From CAZHNW01 sp942491575 (lineage in GTDB: Bacteria > Spirochaetota > UBA4802 > UBA5550): a stretch of 64,000 nucleotides of DNA. Under the pieces are notes generated by a model that did not search any database, was not told the origin of the DNA, and saw nothing but the letters and a program-made list of their open reading frames with translations. The position numbers and the translations under genes are program-made. Shown here one piece after another: positions 50,458-59,945 of the stretch; the stretch's first letter is position 1; every line of letters begins with the position of its first letter. Where the stretch lies: NCBI GenBank assembly GCA_942491575.1, contig CALOBT010000031.1, positions 124,001 to 188,000 of the forward strand. The letters are read 5' to 3'.

Positions 50458-51390
50458 GTGAATCCCCTGAAGTCTTTATCAAATGCCTTTGATAAAATCC
50501 GTCAATCAGGTGAGCTGCCTGCAAAAAAGGTGCTCATACTGGAGGGGGGCGGTATGCGGGGTATCTTTTTGACAGGTGTTCTTCAGGCATTCACGGACCG
50601 GAACTTTTTCCCCTGGGAACTGGTTACCGGTTCATCTGCCGGCGCCCTGACTGGAACCGCCTATACGGCGAGGCAGATTTATCTTGCCCGGGATGCATTT
50701 TTTACCAGGCTCCTGACGGGGAAGTTTATTCACCTATCCCATGTGCTGAATTCAGAAAAGCATATACTTGATCTCGACTGGATGATTGATACCATTGTAA
50801 AGGGTTCTGATCCCCTTAATGTCAAGCTTCTGAAAAGGGAAATACCCGTAATTATTACTGCAACGGAGGTACACGATAACCGGTCACCGGAGACGGTATA
50901 CCTCTCATCGAAGAAGGATGATATTTTTACGGCACTGAAGGCCACCGCGGCTATTCCCTACCTCTACCGCGGGTTTGTCACCTATAATGACATGCGTCTC
51001 CTTGATGGAGGACTCCTAGACCCGATACCATTTGCGAAGGCCCTCGAGATGGGGTACCGCGAGGAGGACATCCTGGTGGTGACAACCCGTCCGAAGGGGT
51101 ACCGAAAAAAAGTTGAATCATTCTGGATCAGGAGTCTATACGAAGCCTACTTCAGCGATAAGAAGTACAGTTACCTTGTGGCTTCCATGGAAAACCGATA
51201 TAAGAAATATAACCGGATTCTTGATGAACTGGAGCAGCGTTATACCGGTATCGACATTATCTATCCACCGGAGGATTTCGAGGTGGAACGGCTCACCCGG
51301 GACCCTAAAAAGATTCTGGAGGGATTTGAAATGGGAGTCGCCGCTGCAACCACGTGGATGTATCCTCAAAGGTCAGGAACGGCCCTTTAA
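50458..51390 (+). CDS. Patatin-like phospholipase
   Basis: 310 residues with the patatin Ser-Asp dyad: oxyanion LEGGGMRGIF (about 26-34), nucleophile elbow GSSAG (about 57-61) and LLDGGLLDP (Asp at about 182). The translation start is GTG 50458, with AAAGGA upstream; an overlapping ATG two bases earlier is in another frame. It resembles the RssA/YjjU cytoplasmic acyl hydrolases, including a C-terminal helical part. It likely hydrolyses phospholipid acyl esters. The stop overlaps the convergent methyltransferase by 4 bases. Confidence 0.87.
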   Translation: MNPLKSLSNAFDKIRQSGELPAKKVLILEGGGMRGIFLTGVLQAFTDRNFFPWELVTGSSAGALTGTAYTARQIYLARDAFFTRLLTGKFIHLSHVLNSEKHILDLDWMIDTIVKGSDPLNVKLLKREIPVIITATEVHDNRSPETVYLSSKKDDIFTALKATAAIPYLYRGFVTYNDMRLLDGGLLDPIPFAKALEMGYREEDILVVTTRPKGYRKKVESFWIRSLYEAYFSDKKYSYLVASMENRYKKYNRILDELEQRYTGIDIIYPPEDFEVERLTRDPKKILEGFEMGVAAATTWMYPQRSGTAL

Positions 51391-52583
51391 AAACCGTTTT
51401 TGATCAGTACCGCCACGGGGATTCCCCCCTGCTTGAAGGTTATCTTTTTGTCAAAATCAAGGTTCAGCGCAGCTTCTGCGGCATGTCCCGGTACGATGAT
51501 GGCAAAACCGAAATCAGCATAATTATTTTTTATCGTTTTACCAATGCGGCGGTAGAGGGAGAGGGTGTCTTCATCATCGAGACGTTTCCCGTATGGGGGA
51601 TTGAGAAGGAGGAGTGCAGGGAGGTCGCATCCCGAATATTCCTCCGTATTGAAAAAATCTTTCTTTCTGACGGAAATATAATTATCAAGTCCCGCCTGGT
51701 CCAGGTTCTCCAGGGCAGCCTCGAGTGATTTTTCATCGATATCACCCGCCACTATCTGCGGCATCTCCTCAGGATTCGAAGGGCTGGTGCTGTATTTTTC
51801 TTTCATATGGTTAAAGGCGGCTTCACCATAGACGGGCCACCCCTGGAACGCAAAGGAACGGTTTATTCCCGCGGGTATTCCCGCCGCCATTGCCGCCGCT
51901 TCGATGCTGAAGGTACCGGCTCCGCACATGGCATCGGTGATACTCCGGTATTTTGAGAAATCAGCTGCCAGAAGAATTGCCGCCGCCCGTGTCTCCCGGA
52001 GGGGGGCTTCGTTCACCATTACCCTCTGTCCCCTCCTGTAGAGGAGTTCTCCGCTGGAATCGATACTGATGGTGCAGCGGTCCCGGTAGAGGCGGATAAA
52101 TATCTGCTGTGATTTTTTCTTTTTTTCTTCAGGGGCTTCCGCAAGAAAGGGCTTCAGCCGGGAGGTTATGGCATCCCGGCATTCCTCTTCGATGCGGTCC
52201 GTGTGGTGGAGACGTGATTTTCGGGCTGTGATGGAGAAAGACAGATTACTCTGCAACGGGAGATAGAGTTCCCAGGGAATCTCTTTGACAAGGGAATTAA
52301 GAGTGGAAAAGTTCAGGACATTGAAAGAAGTAATTCTCAGGAGGAGCCGCGTCACTGTCCTGGCCATCAGGTTTACACGGTAGCAGTCTTCTATTTTTCC
52401 GCTGAAGAGTATCCCGCCAGTGGTGACCTCCAGTATGCCGGAAATGTCCAGGTCTTCCAGTTCCCGGCGGGTAACCTCTTCGAAGCCGGGATGGCAAACT
52501 GCAAAAAACCGGTGGGAACGTCCGCGGATGTGTTGTTTTACCCGGCGGATTACTGCGGATGGTTTATGGGATGCTTCTGTCAT
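51387..52583 (-). CDS. THUMP-domain RNA methyltransferase (RlmL N-terminal-like)
   Basis: 398 residues. A THUMP RNA-binding domain (about 25-170, HPGFEEVTRRELEDLDISGI) is followed by a class I SAM methyltransferase: DAMCGAGTFSIEAAAMAAG for SAM and LLLNPPYGKRL for catalysis. This is the family of RlmL/YcbY N-halves and YpsC, making N2-methylguanosine in 23S rRNA or tRNA. It lies 66 bases downstream of an RlmD-type gene on the same strand, so two RNA methyltransferases form an operon. Confidence 0.88.
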   Translation of the reverse strand: MTEASHKPSAVIRRVKQHIRGRSHRFFAVCHPGFEEVTRRELEDLDISGILEVTTGGILFSGKIEDCYRVNLMARTVTRLLLRITSFNVLNFSTLNSLVKEIPWELYLPLQSNLSFSITARKSRLHHTDRIEEECRDAITSRLKPFLAEAPEEKKKKSQQIFIRLYRDRCTISIDSSGELLYRRGQRVMVNEAPLRETRAAAILLAADFSKYRSITDAMCGAGTFSIEAAAMAAGIPAGINRSFAFQGWPVYGEAAFNHMKEKYSTSPSNPEEMPQIVAGDIDEKSLEAALENLDQAGLDNYISVRKKDFFNTEEYSGCDLPALLLLNPPYGKRLDDEDTLSLYRRIGKTIKNNYADFGFAIIVPGHAAEAALNLDFDKKITFKQGGIPVAVLIKNGF

Positions 52584-52649
52584 GATTTTTTACATGCTCC
52601 CTGTGTAATAAAGTTGGTAATTTCATCGGTGAATTATAATTCATAGAAT

Positions 52650-53789
52650 CTATTTTTTCTCAAGAACCGCCAGGGTTTCAATGTGCGGAGTCTGGGGAAA
52701 CATGTCATGCGCCTCAAAGGAAATAATATTGTAATCCTCCAGTTCAAGTACATCGTCCCTGAAGGTTGAAGGATTGCATGACATGTATACAATACGTTCC
52801 GGAGCCAGTTCTGCAATGGATTTACGCATCTTCGGATGAATACCACTTCTTGGAGGGTCCATCACCAGCGTGTCGTAGCGGTCCGCCTGCTGCTGCATGT
52901 GTACCCGGGCATCTTCGCATATAAAATTTACATTTTCGATGCCATTTATCTCTTTGTTGATGTTGGCGATATCAACGGCTTCACTGTTCAGTTCGACGCC
53001 GGTAACGGAGTCTGCCTTTTCTGCAATATAGAGGGATATGCTTCCCACGCCTGAGTAGAGGTCGAGGACGTTTCCGCGGATTTCTTCCTTTATCCGGCGG
53101 TACATGTTTCGTGCTATGAGGCTGTTGGACTGGAAGAAGCTGTTTGGTGTTATGCGATACCTGATTCCATCGAAATCTTCTTCGATATAGCCGGTTTTCC
53201 AGTCCTTAAGTACCGGGCCGGTACTGAGATCGGCGAGACCGTCACTCAGTAAATGAGAAGAGCTGTCAACTTCCCCCATTAAAAAATCGGTCACTTCACT
53301 CAGCCTGTCATCCTCAACGGAGGTAATCAGGTTTGCCATTACCTGGTTGGTGAAATATGCCTCACGCAGTATGATGTAGCGGAGGTAGCCCTCATGTTTC
53401 AGGTAGTTGTATCCCTCGACTTCTTTCAGGAGGGGGCGCACCCGGGAGAAGAGGCTGCCGGATTTTTTCTGCATCAGGGGACATTCTTCGATGTCACAGA
53501 CGAATCGGTAGCTTCCCCGTTCACGGAGACCCACCTTGCCGAAGGCGCATACCATGTCCATCCGGTTTCGGTAGCCAAAGGGTTCCGCAGGCTTGACTTC
53601 ATCAAGGGTTACGATCCCTTCAAGGAGTTCATTCAGGTATGCCTTCTTCAGTTCCAGCTGGTTTTCATAGGGGATATCCTGAAAGAGACAGCCCCCGCAT
53701 TTGCCGAAGTGGGGGCACGCTGGTTCGGCACCGTCGCCGCGGAAGCGGTCCGCCAGAATCTGGAATTTTTTCTGTTTTTTCTTTTTCAT
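52650..53789 (-). CDS. rlmD: 23S rRNA (uracil-C5)-methyltransferase, RlmD/RumA-type
   Basis: 379 residues. An N-terminal Fe-S motif (CPHFGKCGGCLFQD with a later CDIEECPLM) replaces the TRAM-led start, since the TRAM domain is short or missing. The methyltransferase has LDLYSGVGSISLYIAEKADS for SAM, MDPPRSGIHPKM, and the catalytic cysteine region IVYMSCNPSTFRDD. It makes 5-methyluridine in 23S rRNA or, in some relatives (TrmA/RlmFO role), tRNA. The exact site is not deducible. Confidence 0.88.
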   Translation of the reverse strand: MKKKKQKKFQILADRFRGDGAEPACPHFGKCGGCLFQDIPYENQLELKKAYLNELLEGIVTLDEVKPAEPFGYRNRMDMVCAFGKVGLRERGSYRFVCDIEECPLMQKKSGSLFSRVRPLLKEVEGYNYLKHEGYLRYIILREAYFTNQVMANLITSVEDDRLSEVTDFLMGEVDSSSHLLSDGLADLSTGPVLKDWKTGYIEEDFDGIRYRITPNSFFQSNSLIARNMYRRIKEEIRGNVLDLYSGVGSISLYIAEKADSVTGVELNSEAVDIANINKEINGIENVNFICEDARVHMQQQADRYDTLVMDPPRSGIHPKMRKSIAELAPERIVYMSCNPSTFRDDVLELEDYNIISFEAHDMFPQTPHIETLAVLEKK

Positions 53790-54052
53790 TGCATGGGTGT
53801 CCTTTAATCGATGCTGGTGGGCATCATTACGGGTATGCCGGTGGTGTAAAGATTTTTTTAATTTTTACATTATCCCCGGACAGTGACCCATAGGGGCACC
53901 GGCACCGGTACCTGTTAGCGGTGTTGCAAAAGAGACTGGAAACCAGGATGATATCAGTCTTTTTACAACTTGACAATGTGTAACGATTTTCTTCATAAAA
54001 TTTGTGAGGAACAGTATTTGTATCGTAATCAAAGTTTTTTACGGAGTATTAA

Positions 54053-54526
54053 TTGGGTATGTTTGAAATAAGAAAATTGAGGGAAGAAGATCTGCCTTCT
54101 GTCTGCACTTTTCCCGAGAGGGAAATCGAACTCTACTACGCATTTCCCCGGGCTTCATTTCCGCTGGAAGTTGATCCCCTGCGTGAAATGATCCGGCAGC
54201 GATTCTGCTCATCGGTGCTGATGCATCAGGAAAGGGTGATTGCCTTCGCAAATTTATATGACAGGGAAGGGGATGAATGCTGGTTCGGAAATTTGATGGT
54301 CCATGGAGAATTCAGGAGGATGGGGGCCGCATCTTTTTTGCTGGAGGCGATGACTGGAGAGGCCCGGGAAGTATACGGGATTAGAAAGTTGAAGGTGGCA
54401 TGCTGGGAGGAAAACAGGGAAGGAATATCCTTTTACAGGAGAATGGGATTTTCTTGTTTTGATTCAAAAAAAATTACTAAATTCCGCAGGGAGATTAATG
54501 TGTTTCTCCAGGAAAAGATATTATAA
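54053..54526 (+). CDS. GNAT-family N-acetyltransferase
   Basis: 157 residues with the GNAT fold: FEIRKLREEDLPSVCTFP, then acetyl-CoA site LMVHGEFRRMGAASFLLEAM (Q/RxxGxG/A) and a C-terminal ENREGISFYRRMGFSCF. The start is TTG 54053 with ACGGAG 6 bases upstream; ATG 54059 is an alternative two codons in. The acceptor is unknown. It is preceded by a 260-base divergent region without further features. Confidence 0.82.
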   Translation: MGMFEIRKLREEDLPSVCTFPEREIELYYAFPRASFPLEVDPLREMIRQRFCSSVLMHQERVIAFANLYDREGDECWFGNLMVHGEFRRMGAASFLLEAMTGEAREVYGIRKLKVACWEENREGISFYRRMGFSCFDSKKITKFRREINVFLQEKIL

Positions 54527-54654
54527 TTGGTGCTTTTCGAACAACCCTGGAGTGATTAGTTTGATTAGTCTCCGACAGGTTTAAAAAAAATTATGGTTTT
54601 TCCTCTCCATTCTCATTATTTTTTCAGCAGTAAGGTGAAACGGGTAAAACGAGA

Positions 54655-55866
54655 ATGTTTAGCAGGTTTATTAAATATCTTCTTCTCCCTGCCTTTCTTT
54701 TCACTGCGGTAATCCCTTTGGTATTCAGCGGGTGTGGAGAGGGTTTGAATATACTGCTGAATGATCAGGATCCCCCCCCGGATCCACCTCCTGATCCTGA
54801 AGATGTTACCACATGGGGGTATCGGCGTCTGATAACTATACAGGAAAACGCTTCAGGGGGCAGCCTGACTGACTACCAGGTAAATGTTGTTCTGAATGCG
54901 GGTAATTTCGGTGACGGTTTCACGAAGGCACAGTCTGACGGCTCCGATATCAGGATTGCACAGAATGCCGTTCACCGGAGTTTCTGGATAGAAGACTGGG
55001 ATTCAGCGGGGGAAACAGCTTCCGTCTGGGTAAAAGTGCCTTCCATCCCGAGTGGAAGTACTGCGGAAATTTATATCTACTATGGGAAAGCAACTGCCAC
55101 GGCTAAATCGAGTTTTGATGATACCTTTACGAAGGATACAGGAACAGCGAATTTGGTCGCCCGGTGGCATATGGACGAGGGGACGGGGAGCAGCATTGGG
55201 GATTCTTCTGCAAACAGCAATACGGGAACCATTACAGGGGCCTCCTGGGTCGGGTCAGATGGCGGTGCCTGGTATGACCGGAGCGATGTAGGTTTTTCAA
55301 CAGGAGATTCGATCAGTTTTGATGGAAATGATTTTATTACTGTAGCCGATGACAATACCCTGGACTTGAGCTACGTTACGATTGAAGCCTGGATTAGGAC
55401 CGGCGGTGATGTTGCTACGCTTCAATATCTTGTATCCAAGTGGGATCAGGGTGGCAATAACATGAGTTACGCCCTTGCAGTTTCCGGAGGTAATTTTCTT
55501 TTTCAGACAACCTCAGACGGATCATCCGGGACAGTAAACAATTTTTCTTACGGGCCCATAACAGCCAATACATGGTATCATGTTTCCGCTGTTTCTGATG
55601 GTACCAATAAAAGTATCTATATCAATGGTGATAACAGCAGCAGTGCAGGATGGGTTAATACCCTTTTTACGGGAACTTCAGTGCTGATTTTTGGCGATAG
55701 ATTCAGCGGTGGAGACTACTTCACCGGTACCATCGATGAAGTCTCAATCTACAGCCAGGCCCAGTCTGCAGCTGAAATACTGGCCCATTCAAAAAGGTCA
55801 AAGTATACTGACCCACCACCAACAATAGATTCTATAGGAACGGAAGAAACAGTTTCCGCCAAATAG
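54655..55866 (+). CDS. LamG/DUF2341 surface lipoprotein
   Basis: 403 residues. The signal peptide ends in lipobox VFSGCG (Cys at about 27), followed by a Pro/Asp linker DPPPDPPPDPED. DUF2341 (about 55-145, WGYRRLITIQENASGGSLTD, AEIYIYYG) and a LamG/concanavalin-like domain (about 165-385, ISFDGNDFITVADDNTLDLS, VTIEAWIRTGG, GTIDEVSIYSQAQS) follow. This pairing typifies cell-surface adhesins or carbohydrate-binding proteins. It is likely on the outer surface. No catalytic domain is present. Confidence 0.85.
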   Translation: MFSRFIKYLLLPAFLFTAVIPLVFSGCGEGLNILLNDQDPPPDPPPDPEDVTTWGYRRLITIQENASGGSLTDYQVNVVLNAGNFGDGFTKAQSDGSDIRIAQNAVHRSFWIEDWDSAGETASVWVKVPSIPSGSTAEIYIYYGKATATAKSSFDDTFTKDTGTANLVARWHMDEGTGSSIGDSSANSNTGTITGASWVGSDGGAWYDRSDVGFSTGDSISFDGNDFITVADDNTLDLSYVTIEAWIRTGGDVATLQYLVSKWDQGGNNMSYALAVSGGNFLFQTTSDGSSGTVNNFSYGPITANTWYHVSAVSDGTNKSIYINGDNSSSAGWVNTLFTGTSVLIFGDRFSGGDYFTGTIDEVSIYSQAQSAAEILAHSKRSKYTDPPPTIDSIGTEETVSAK

Positions 55867-55907
55867 ATTTTCGGGCATTCGGGAAGTTTAGATTCTTGTA
55901 TGAGAGA

Positions 55908-56759
55908 TTACCAGATTTTAAAGGCAACACCCGCGGAAACGCCCGCACTGTTAAACAACACATCCTTATCAAATATATACATGTATCGGGCCTGTACGAT
56001 TAATGAAATTCGGCCAAAGGGATATTCATATCCGAGGGTTGAGTGAAGGGTGAAGGTGTTACTGTCTGCGGTCTCATTTATGTTTTTTATTGTCAGAAGG
56101 GAGATCCCCGGCTGCACAGAAAAACCTATGATACCCCATTTGCCATCATTGAGGAAAAACTGCCAGAGGGGCCCTGCGGAGATGGTAATGCTGGAAAGGC
56201 TTTCATCACCTTTGTTGAAGTAGAGGTAACCGCCTTCGATGCGCATTCCCGGTATCCACGGGAGTCGTCTTCCGCCTGTGAGGAGATCAGGCCCCTGATC
56301 ATAGGCCAGAAATCCTCCATAGCCATAGGGGATGGAGCCGTTTAAGTCGCCGAAAATATAATTAAAGATGCCGGTAAGAAAAATTTTTCCTCCGCCCCAT
56401 AATGGCTTTTCAGGTTTTTTTTCGTCTTCTTTCTGGTTTTTTATATCCTTTAAGCCAGCTTCATAATTTTTACGTATCTCGTTTTCATCAAAGTCCTTTC
56501 CCATTTTTTTGCGTATTTCAATGTCTTCTTCATAGTTGGCTGTTTTAAATAATTGTTTTATCTGTTTCGCAGGAATTTTGAATTCTCCGTAATAATTTTT
56601 GAAGAGAATTATTTTGCTGTTTTCCCGTTTTACCTTCCCAACCAAAAGTGTCCCGTTTTTAAGGATAATTGTATCGGCCAATAATAGGGACGGTGAAAAT
56701 TCAGAAAAAGAGAATAAGATTAAAAGAAATAAGATTATTGGCTGTAATAGTTTCCGCAT
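55908..56759 (-). CDS. Outer-membrane protein with N-terminal SH3-like repeat
   Basis: About 283 residues from ATG 56759. After the signal peptide (to about LLLAD), TIILKNGTLLVGKVKRENSK plus ILFKNYYGEFKIPAKQIKQL is a small beta domain also present at the C-terminus of the upstream protein. A charged linker leads to an eight-strand-like barrel ending GVAFKIW, with terminal aromatic. The start overlaps the upstream stop (TGATG), so translation is coupled. The shared motif suggests that both proteins act in one envelope complex. Confidence 0.65.
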   Translation of the reverse strand: MRKLLQPIILFLLILFSFSEFSPSLLLADTIILKNGTLLVGKVKRENSKIILFKNYYGEFKIPAKQIKQLFKTANYEEDIEIRKKMGKDFDENEIRKNYEAGLKDIKNQKEDEKKPEKPLWGGGKIFLTGIFNYIFGDLNGSIPYGYGGFLAYDQGPDLLTGGRRLPWIPGMRIEGGYLYFNKGDESLSSITISAGPLWQFFLNDGKWGIIGFSVQPGISLLTIKNINETADSNTFTLHSTLGYEYPFGRISLIVQARYMYIFDKDVLFNSAGVSAGVAFKIW

Positions 56760-58150
56760 CAAAGATAAATCCGCCTTGATATCTTCTTTTTATCTATAGT
56801 AATCTTTCCAATGGAGGTTTTCAATATTAATTGGGAGTTCGTCTCTCTGATGACAAAACCGGTAAATATATTTCCGTCTTTCATGTATATTTTTACTTTA
56901 AGAGGGGCAGCCTCTGCCTGGATTTTTCTTTTTTTCCCTGCTTTTCTCTCTTTTTCAAGCCTGTTGTTTACTTTTTTTATAAGAAGATCAACTTCCTTAA
57001 GTTCTGCAGCCTTGAAAACAGGGGTTTCAATTTCTGCATTCTGAATACTGTTTGTCAGCGAAGTTTTTGCCGCACCGTTTTTATTTAAAGTTGTCGGAAG
57101 TGTCAGTTTTTTCTCTTCCTCCACCATCCTTGTAAAGGTTTCATCTTCTAAAAGCTGATTGTTTTTTTTTGCAAGGGTTTTAATCCTTTTTCCGTTGATA
57201 GCCAGGGAGCCCACCAGGTATATTCTTCTGTTGGCCTTGCGTGCATACGGGGAATCAGGGTCATTCATGATAATCTCCTGATACAGTTTTACCGCTTTTT
57301 CGGATTTATCCAGTTCCTCCAGGACTTTTCCTTCAATGAGTTTTATCCTGCTTTTCTCTGCGGGGGGGACCCTTCTCTCAATCTTTTTTAATGTATCAAA
57401 AGATTCCCGGTATGCAATGAGGCGGAAGAGTTTTTCACTTTTAGCAAGGGAATCTTTTTCATACTTCCTGATTTTTTCCGCTTCGTTTCTGAATCCTTCA
57501 AGGTAACGGAGAAGCACCACCGCTGTTACTGCCACACTGGTGTCACCAAACTCGGAAATAACCCTGGAATAGTTATTCTTTGCTTCAGTATACTTTCCAA
57601 GAATGGCATTACAGAATCCCCTGTGAAGAAGAATGCTTGCAGTCAATGACCGGTCAGAACTGCCTTTATCGATAATGCTGTTGTATAATTCTATGGCCTG
57701 CCTGTATTTTTTGTTTCTTTCATAGTAGTAGGCAATCTCCAGGTCTACACCGCTTTGATCGTTTTTAACATCACGTATCGGAGTCAGGCCGATAATATAT
57801 CTGATGAAATTAATTGTATAGAGTACCGGGACTGAAATTAATCCATACTTTTCCTGGGTTACCTCAGACAGGGTGTCTCTTTCTGACAGTATAGCATTGA
57901 CACGCATTTCTACCAAATTTGAGTTTTCCGGAGAAATTTTATTATCGTATAATTGCCTGTTGAGCCGGTATTTCATCACAAGCCCGATATGGTCGATATT
58001 GCTGTCTGCCCTGTTGCTTTTCTGTAAAAACAGTTTAACACCCCTTATTCGAATCTGAATGTTTACATCATTGAAGATAATCATGATCCCCACAAGGCAG
58101 AGGGTGCTGAAGAGAAGCAACAGTTCATTTTTATAAATTTTTAAGATCAT
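56759..58150 (-). CDS. Membrane-anchored TPR protein
   Basis: 463 residues. An N-terminal membrane helix (LLLLFSTLCLVGIMIIF) is followed by TPR-like repeats (about 150-310, AYYYERNKKYRQAIELYNSI, GKYTEAKNNYSRVISEFGDT, KSEKAVKLYQEIIMNDPDSP). After a charged stretch, the C-terminal KIYMKDGNIFTGFVIRETNS with LILKTSIGKITIDKKKI repeats the small beta motif of the downstream outer-membrane protein. It is middle gene of the SpoIIE-TPR-barrel operon. TPRs imply protein binding, probably in the periplasm. Confidence 0.7.
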   Translation of the reverse strand: MILKIYKNELLLLFSTLCLVGIMIIFNDVNIQIRIRGVKLFLQKSNRADSNIDHIGLVMKYRLNRQLYDNKISPENSNLVEMRVNAILSERDTLSEVTQEKYGLISVPVLYTINFIRYIIGLTPIRDVKNDQSGVDLEIAYYYERNKKYRQAIELYNSIIDKGSSDRSLTASILLHRGFCNAILGKYTEAKNNYSRVISEFGDTSVAVTAVVLLRYLEGFRNEAEKIRKYEKDSLAKSEKLFRLIAYRESFDTLKKIERRVPPAEKSRIKLIEGKVLEELDKSEKAVKLYQEIIMNDPDSPYARKANRRIYLVGSLAINGKRIKTLAKKNNQLLEDETFTRMVEEEKKLTLPTTLNKNGAAKTSLTNSIQNAEIETPVFKAAELKEVDLLIKKVNNRLEKERKAGKKRKIQAEAAPLKVKIYMKDGNIFTGFVIRETNSQLILKTSIGKITIDKKKISRRIYL

Positions 58151-58160
58151 GATAAATATC

Positions 58161-59687
58161 TCATTTCAGTTCAACAATCAATATGGTGGCATCGTCCTTC
58201 ATTCCATCTATTGTAGTAAATTCTGAAAGTGTTTTTATAATGGAACGCATTAATTGATCACATGGATCTTTATAGAAGGCTTTTACGGATTTCAGGATGC
58301 CCTCCAGTCCAAATTCATGTCTTTCAGCATTTCGTGCTTCAATTATGCCATCGGTAAAAAGTACTATCTTATCCCCTTTTTCAATTTTTGCTATTTTTGT
58401 TTCGTAGAGATGGTCCAGGTCATTTGAGATTCCCATGGGGATACCGCCGCTTTTCAGCATGGAGAGCTTGTTTTTGTTTGTCCTGATAATTAAGGGCCTG
58501 AGGTGTCCCGCATCGACGGAATAAACTATATTATCCTTATCAATTATGAAGTAATAGGCGGTAAAGAAGAGAGTCGATTCCTTGTCAACTTCACCGAGTA
58601 TTTCGATTATTTCTTCATTTATTTTTTTGAACAGATCTGAAGGGTCATGAAAGTTGGGTGTATGCTGCCGGAATTTTTCCTTTATCAGCATTGTGACCAT
58701 AGCGGCGGGAACCCCGTGCCCCTGGACATCAACAATAAGAAAACCGTAGGATGAATCTCCAAGATCAAAAATGTCATAATAATCTCCGCTTACACGTCCC
58801 GCCGCCCTGGAAAAGACGCAGAAGTTAAAACGGTCGTTATCCTTTATGTGAGGGAAAATGACTTCCTGTACCTTGGAGGCCATATCAAGTTCCTCTTCCA
58901 TCAATGCCCGCTGTCCCTGCAGGGTCACAATTTGATCCTGCACGGATTTGGCCATTGAATTAAATGCGAGGGCGAGTTCTCCAATTTCATCATTCTGCCC
59001 TACCTCTGCCCTGGCGGTAAGATCTCCTTCGCTGATATCGATACTTTTTTTGTGAAGAGATTTTATCGGTTTAACAAATACTTTAAAAAGCAACAGGGCA
59101 AAGAGAACATGGAATACTGCAATGATAAAAATGATCAGGATGATCATGCGGTACAGGTTTTCGAGCCTGGAGTGAATTTCGCCCATGTTGAATTTCAGGA
59201 GCAATACTGATTGTTTAAGGGTGTGAATATTGAAGGGTATATAGAATGAAATGTCATAGGTTTTTTCATCAACTTTTGTATAATATCTTTTGCCGGTGAA
59301 ATCACGACTGGTCACGGCCCTTACGCCATTTACAAAATCGGTTTGTCCTATTTTGAAATCAGGGCGACTCCGATAAATTACCTCCCCTTCTTCAGAGAAA
59401 ATGCCGAAGGATGGGGTAATCTTTTTTATCAGACCGGATACTTCTTTTATTACATTTGATCTTCTTGTTATTCTGCCCTTGCCGGACTCTATCTCGGCGG
59501 AAAGCTTGTTCAGGGAACCAAGGAGAGAATCGGCAACCTCCATGACATGAAATTTTGTATTTTCAGAGATCAAATCAATCTGGTTCTCGTATATGATAAT
59601 AGAAAAAAAGGCCATATTGGCGATTGCCAGCAGAATGTAGAGGAGGCTGATTTTGACTGCAATTGATTTTTTTGGTAGCTTCATCAT
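58161..59687 (-). CDS. Membrane SpoIIE/PP2C phosphatase with HAMP domain
   Basis: 508 residues: a membrane helix (about 12-30), a periplasmic sensor (31-180), a second helix (180-205), HAMP (206-260) and a SpoIIE-type PP2C domain with SGDYYDIFDLG, IVDVQGHGVPAAMVTMLIKE, VLFTDGIIEARNA and DDATILIVEL, giving the metal-binding aspartates. Such phosphatases (RsbU/RsbP type) dephosphorylate anti-anti-sigma proteins in partner-switching cascades. No STAS or RsbW-type protein is in the window. It is first gene of the operon with the TPR and barrel proteins. Confidence 0.9.
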   Translation of the reverse strand: MMKLPKKSIAVKISLLYILLAIANMAFFSIIIYENQIDLISENTKFHVMEVADSLLGSLNKLSAEIESGKGRITRRSNVIKEVSGLIKKITPSFGIFSEEGEVIYRSRPDFKIGQTDFVNGVRAVTSRDFTGKRYYTKVDEKTYDISFYIPFNIHTLKQSVLLLKFNMGEIHSRLENLYRMIILIIFIIAVFHVLFALLLFKVFVKPIKSLHKKSIDISEGDLTARAEVGQNDEIGELALAFNSMAKSVQDQIVTLQGQRALMEEELDMASKVQEVIFPHIKDNDRFNFCVFSRAAGRVSGDYYDIFDLGDSSYGFLIVDVQGHGVPAAMVTMLIKEKFRQHTPNFHDPSDLFKKINEEIIEILGEVDKESTLFFTAYYFIIDKDNIVYSVDAGHLRPLIIRTNKNKLSMLKSGGIPMGISNDLDHLYETKIAKIEKGDKIVLFTDGIIEARNAERHEFGLEGILKSVKAFYKDPCDQLMRSIIKTLSEFTTIDGMKDDATILIVELK

Positions 59688-59945
59688 CCCGTATCCATAT
59701 TCAGTTTAAAGATTATATAGGACTTTCAAAAACCATATTTTTTCAATCAGGCTCTTAGGGACATTCCAAACAAACAACAGAATCCCACTATAATTATAGC
59801 AAAGTATGGATTGATTGTCTAAGAATTTAATTCTATTTATTTTCTTCAGGGATAATGGGAGTGATTTTGTAAGGAAATCAGTTCTCCTGCTGGAGTTGCC
59901 CAATTAATGTGGGGGAAGTTTTTTTGACTCTTATTCAGGGTAAAT

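Noticed and set aside
59706..59903. A 65-codon minus-strand ORF in the 258-base gap before the FAH gene
   Set aside because: No Shine-Dalgarno, low-complexity composition and no recognisable feature; the gap probably holds only the promoter of the phosphatase operon.
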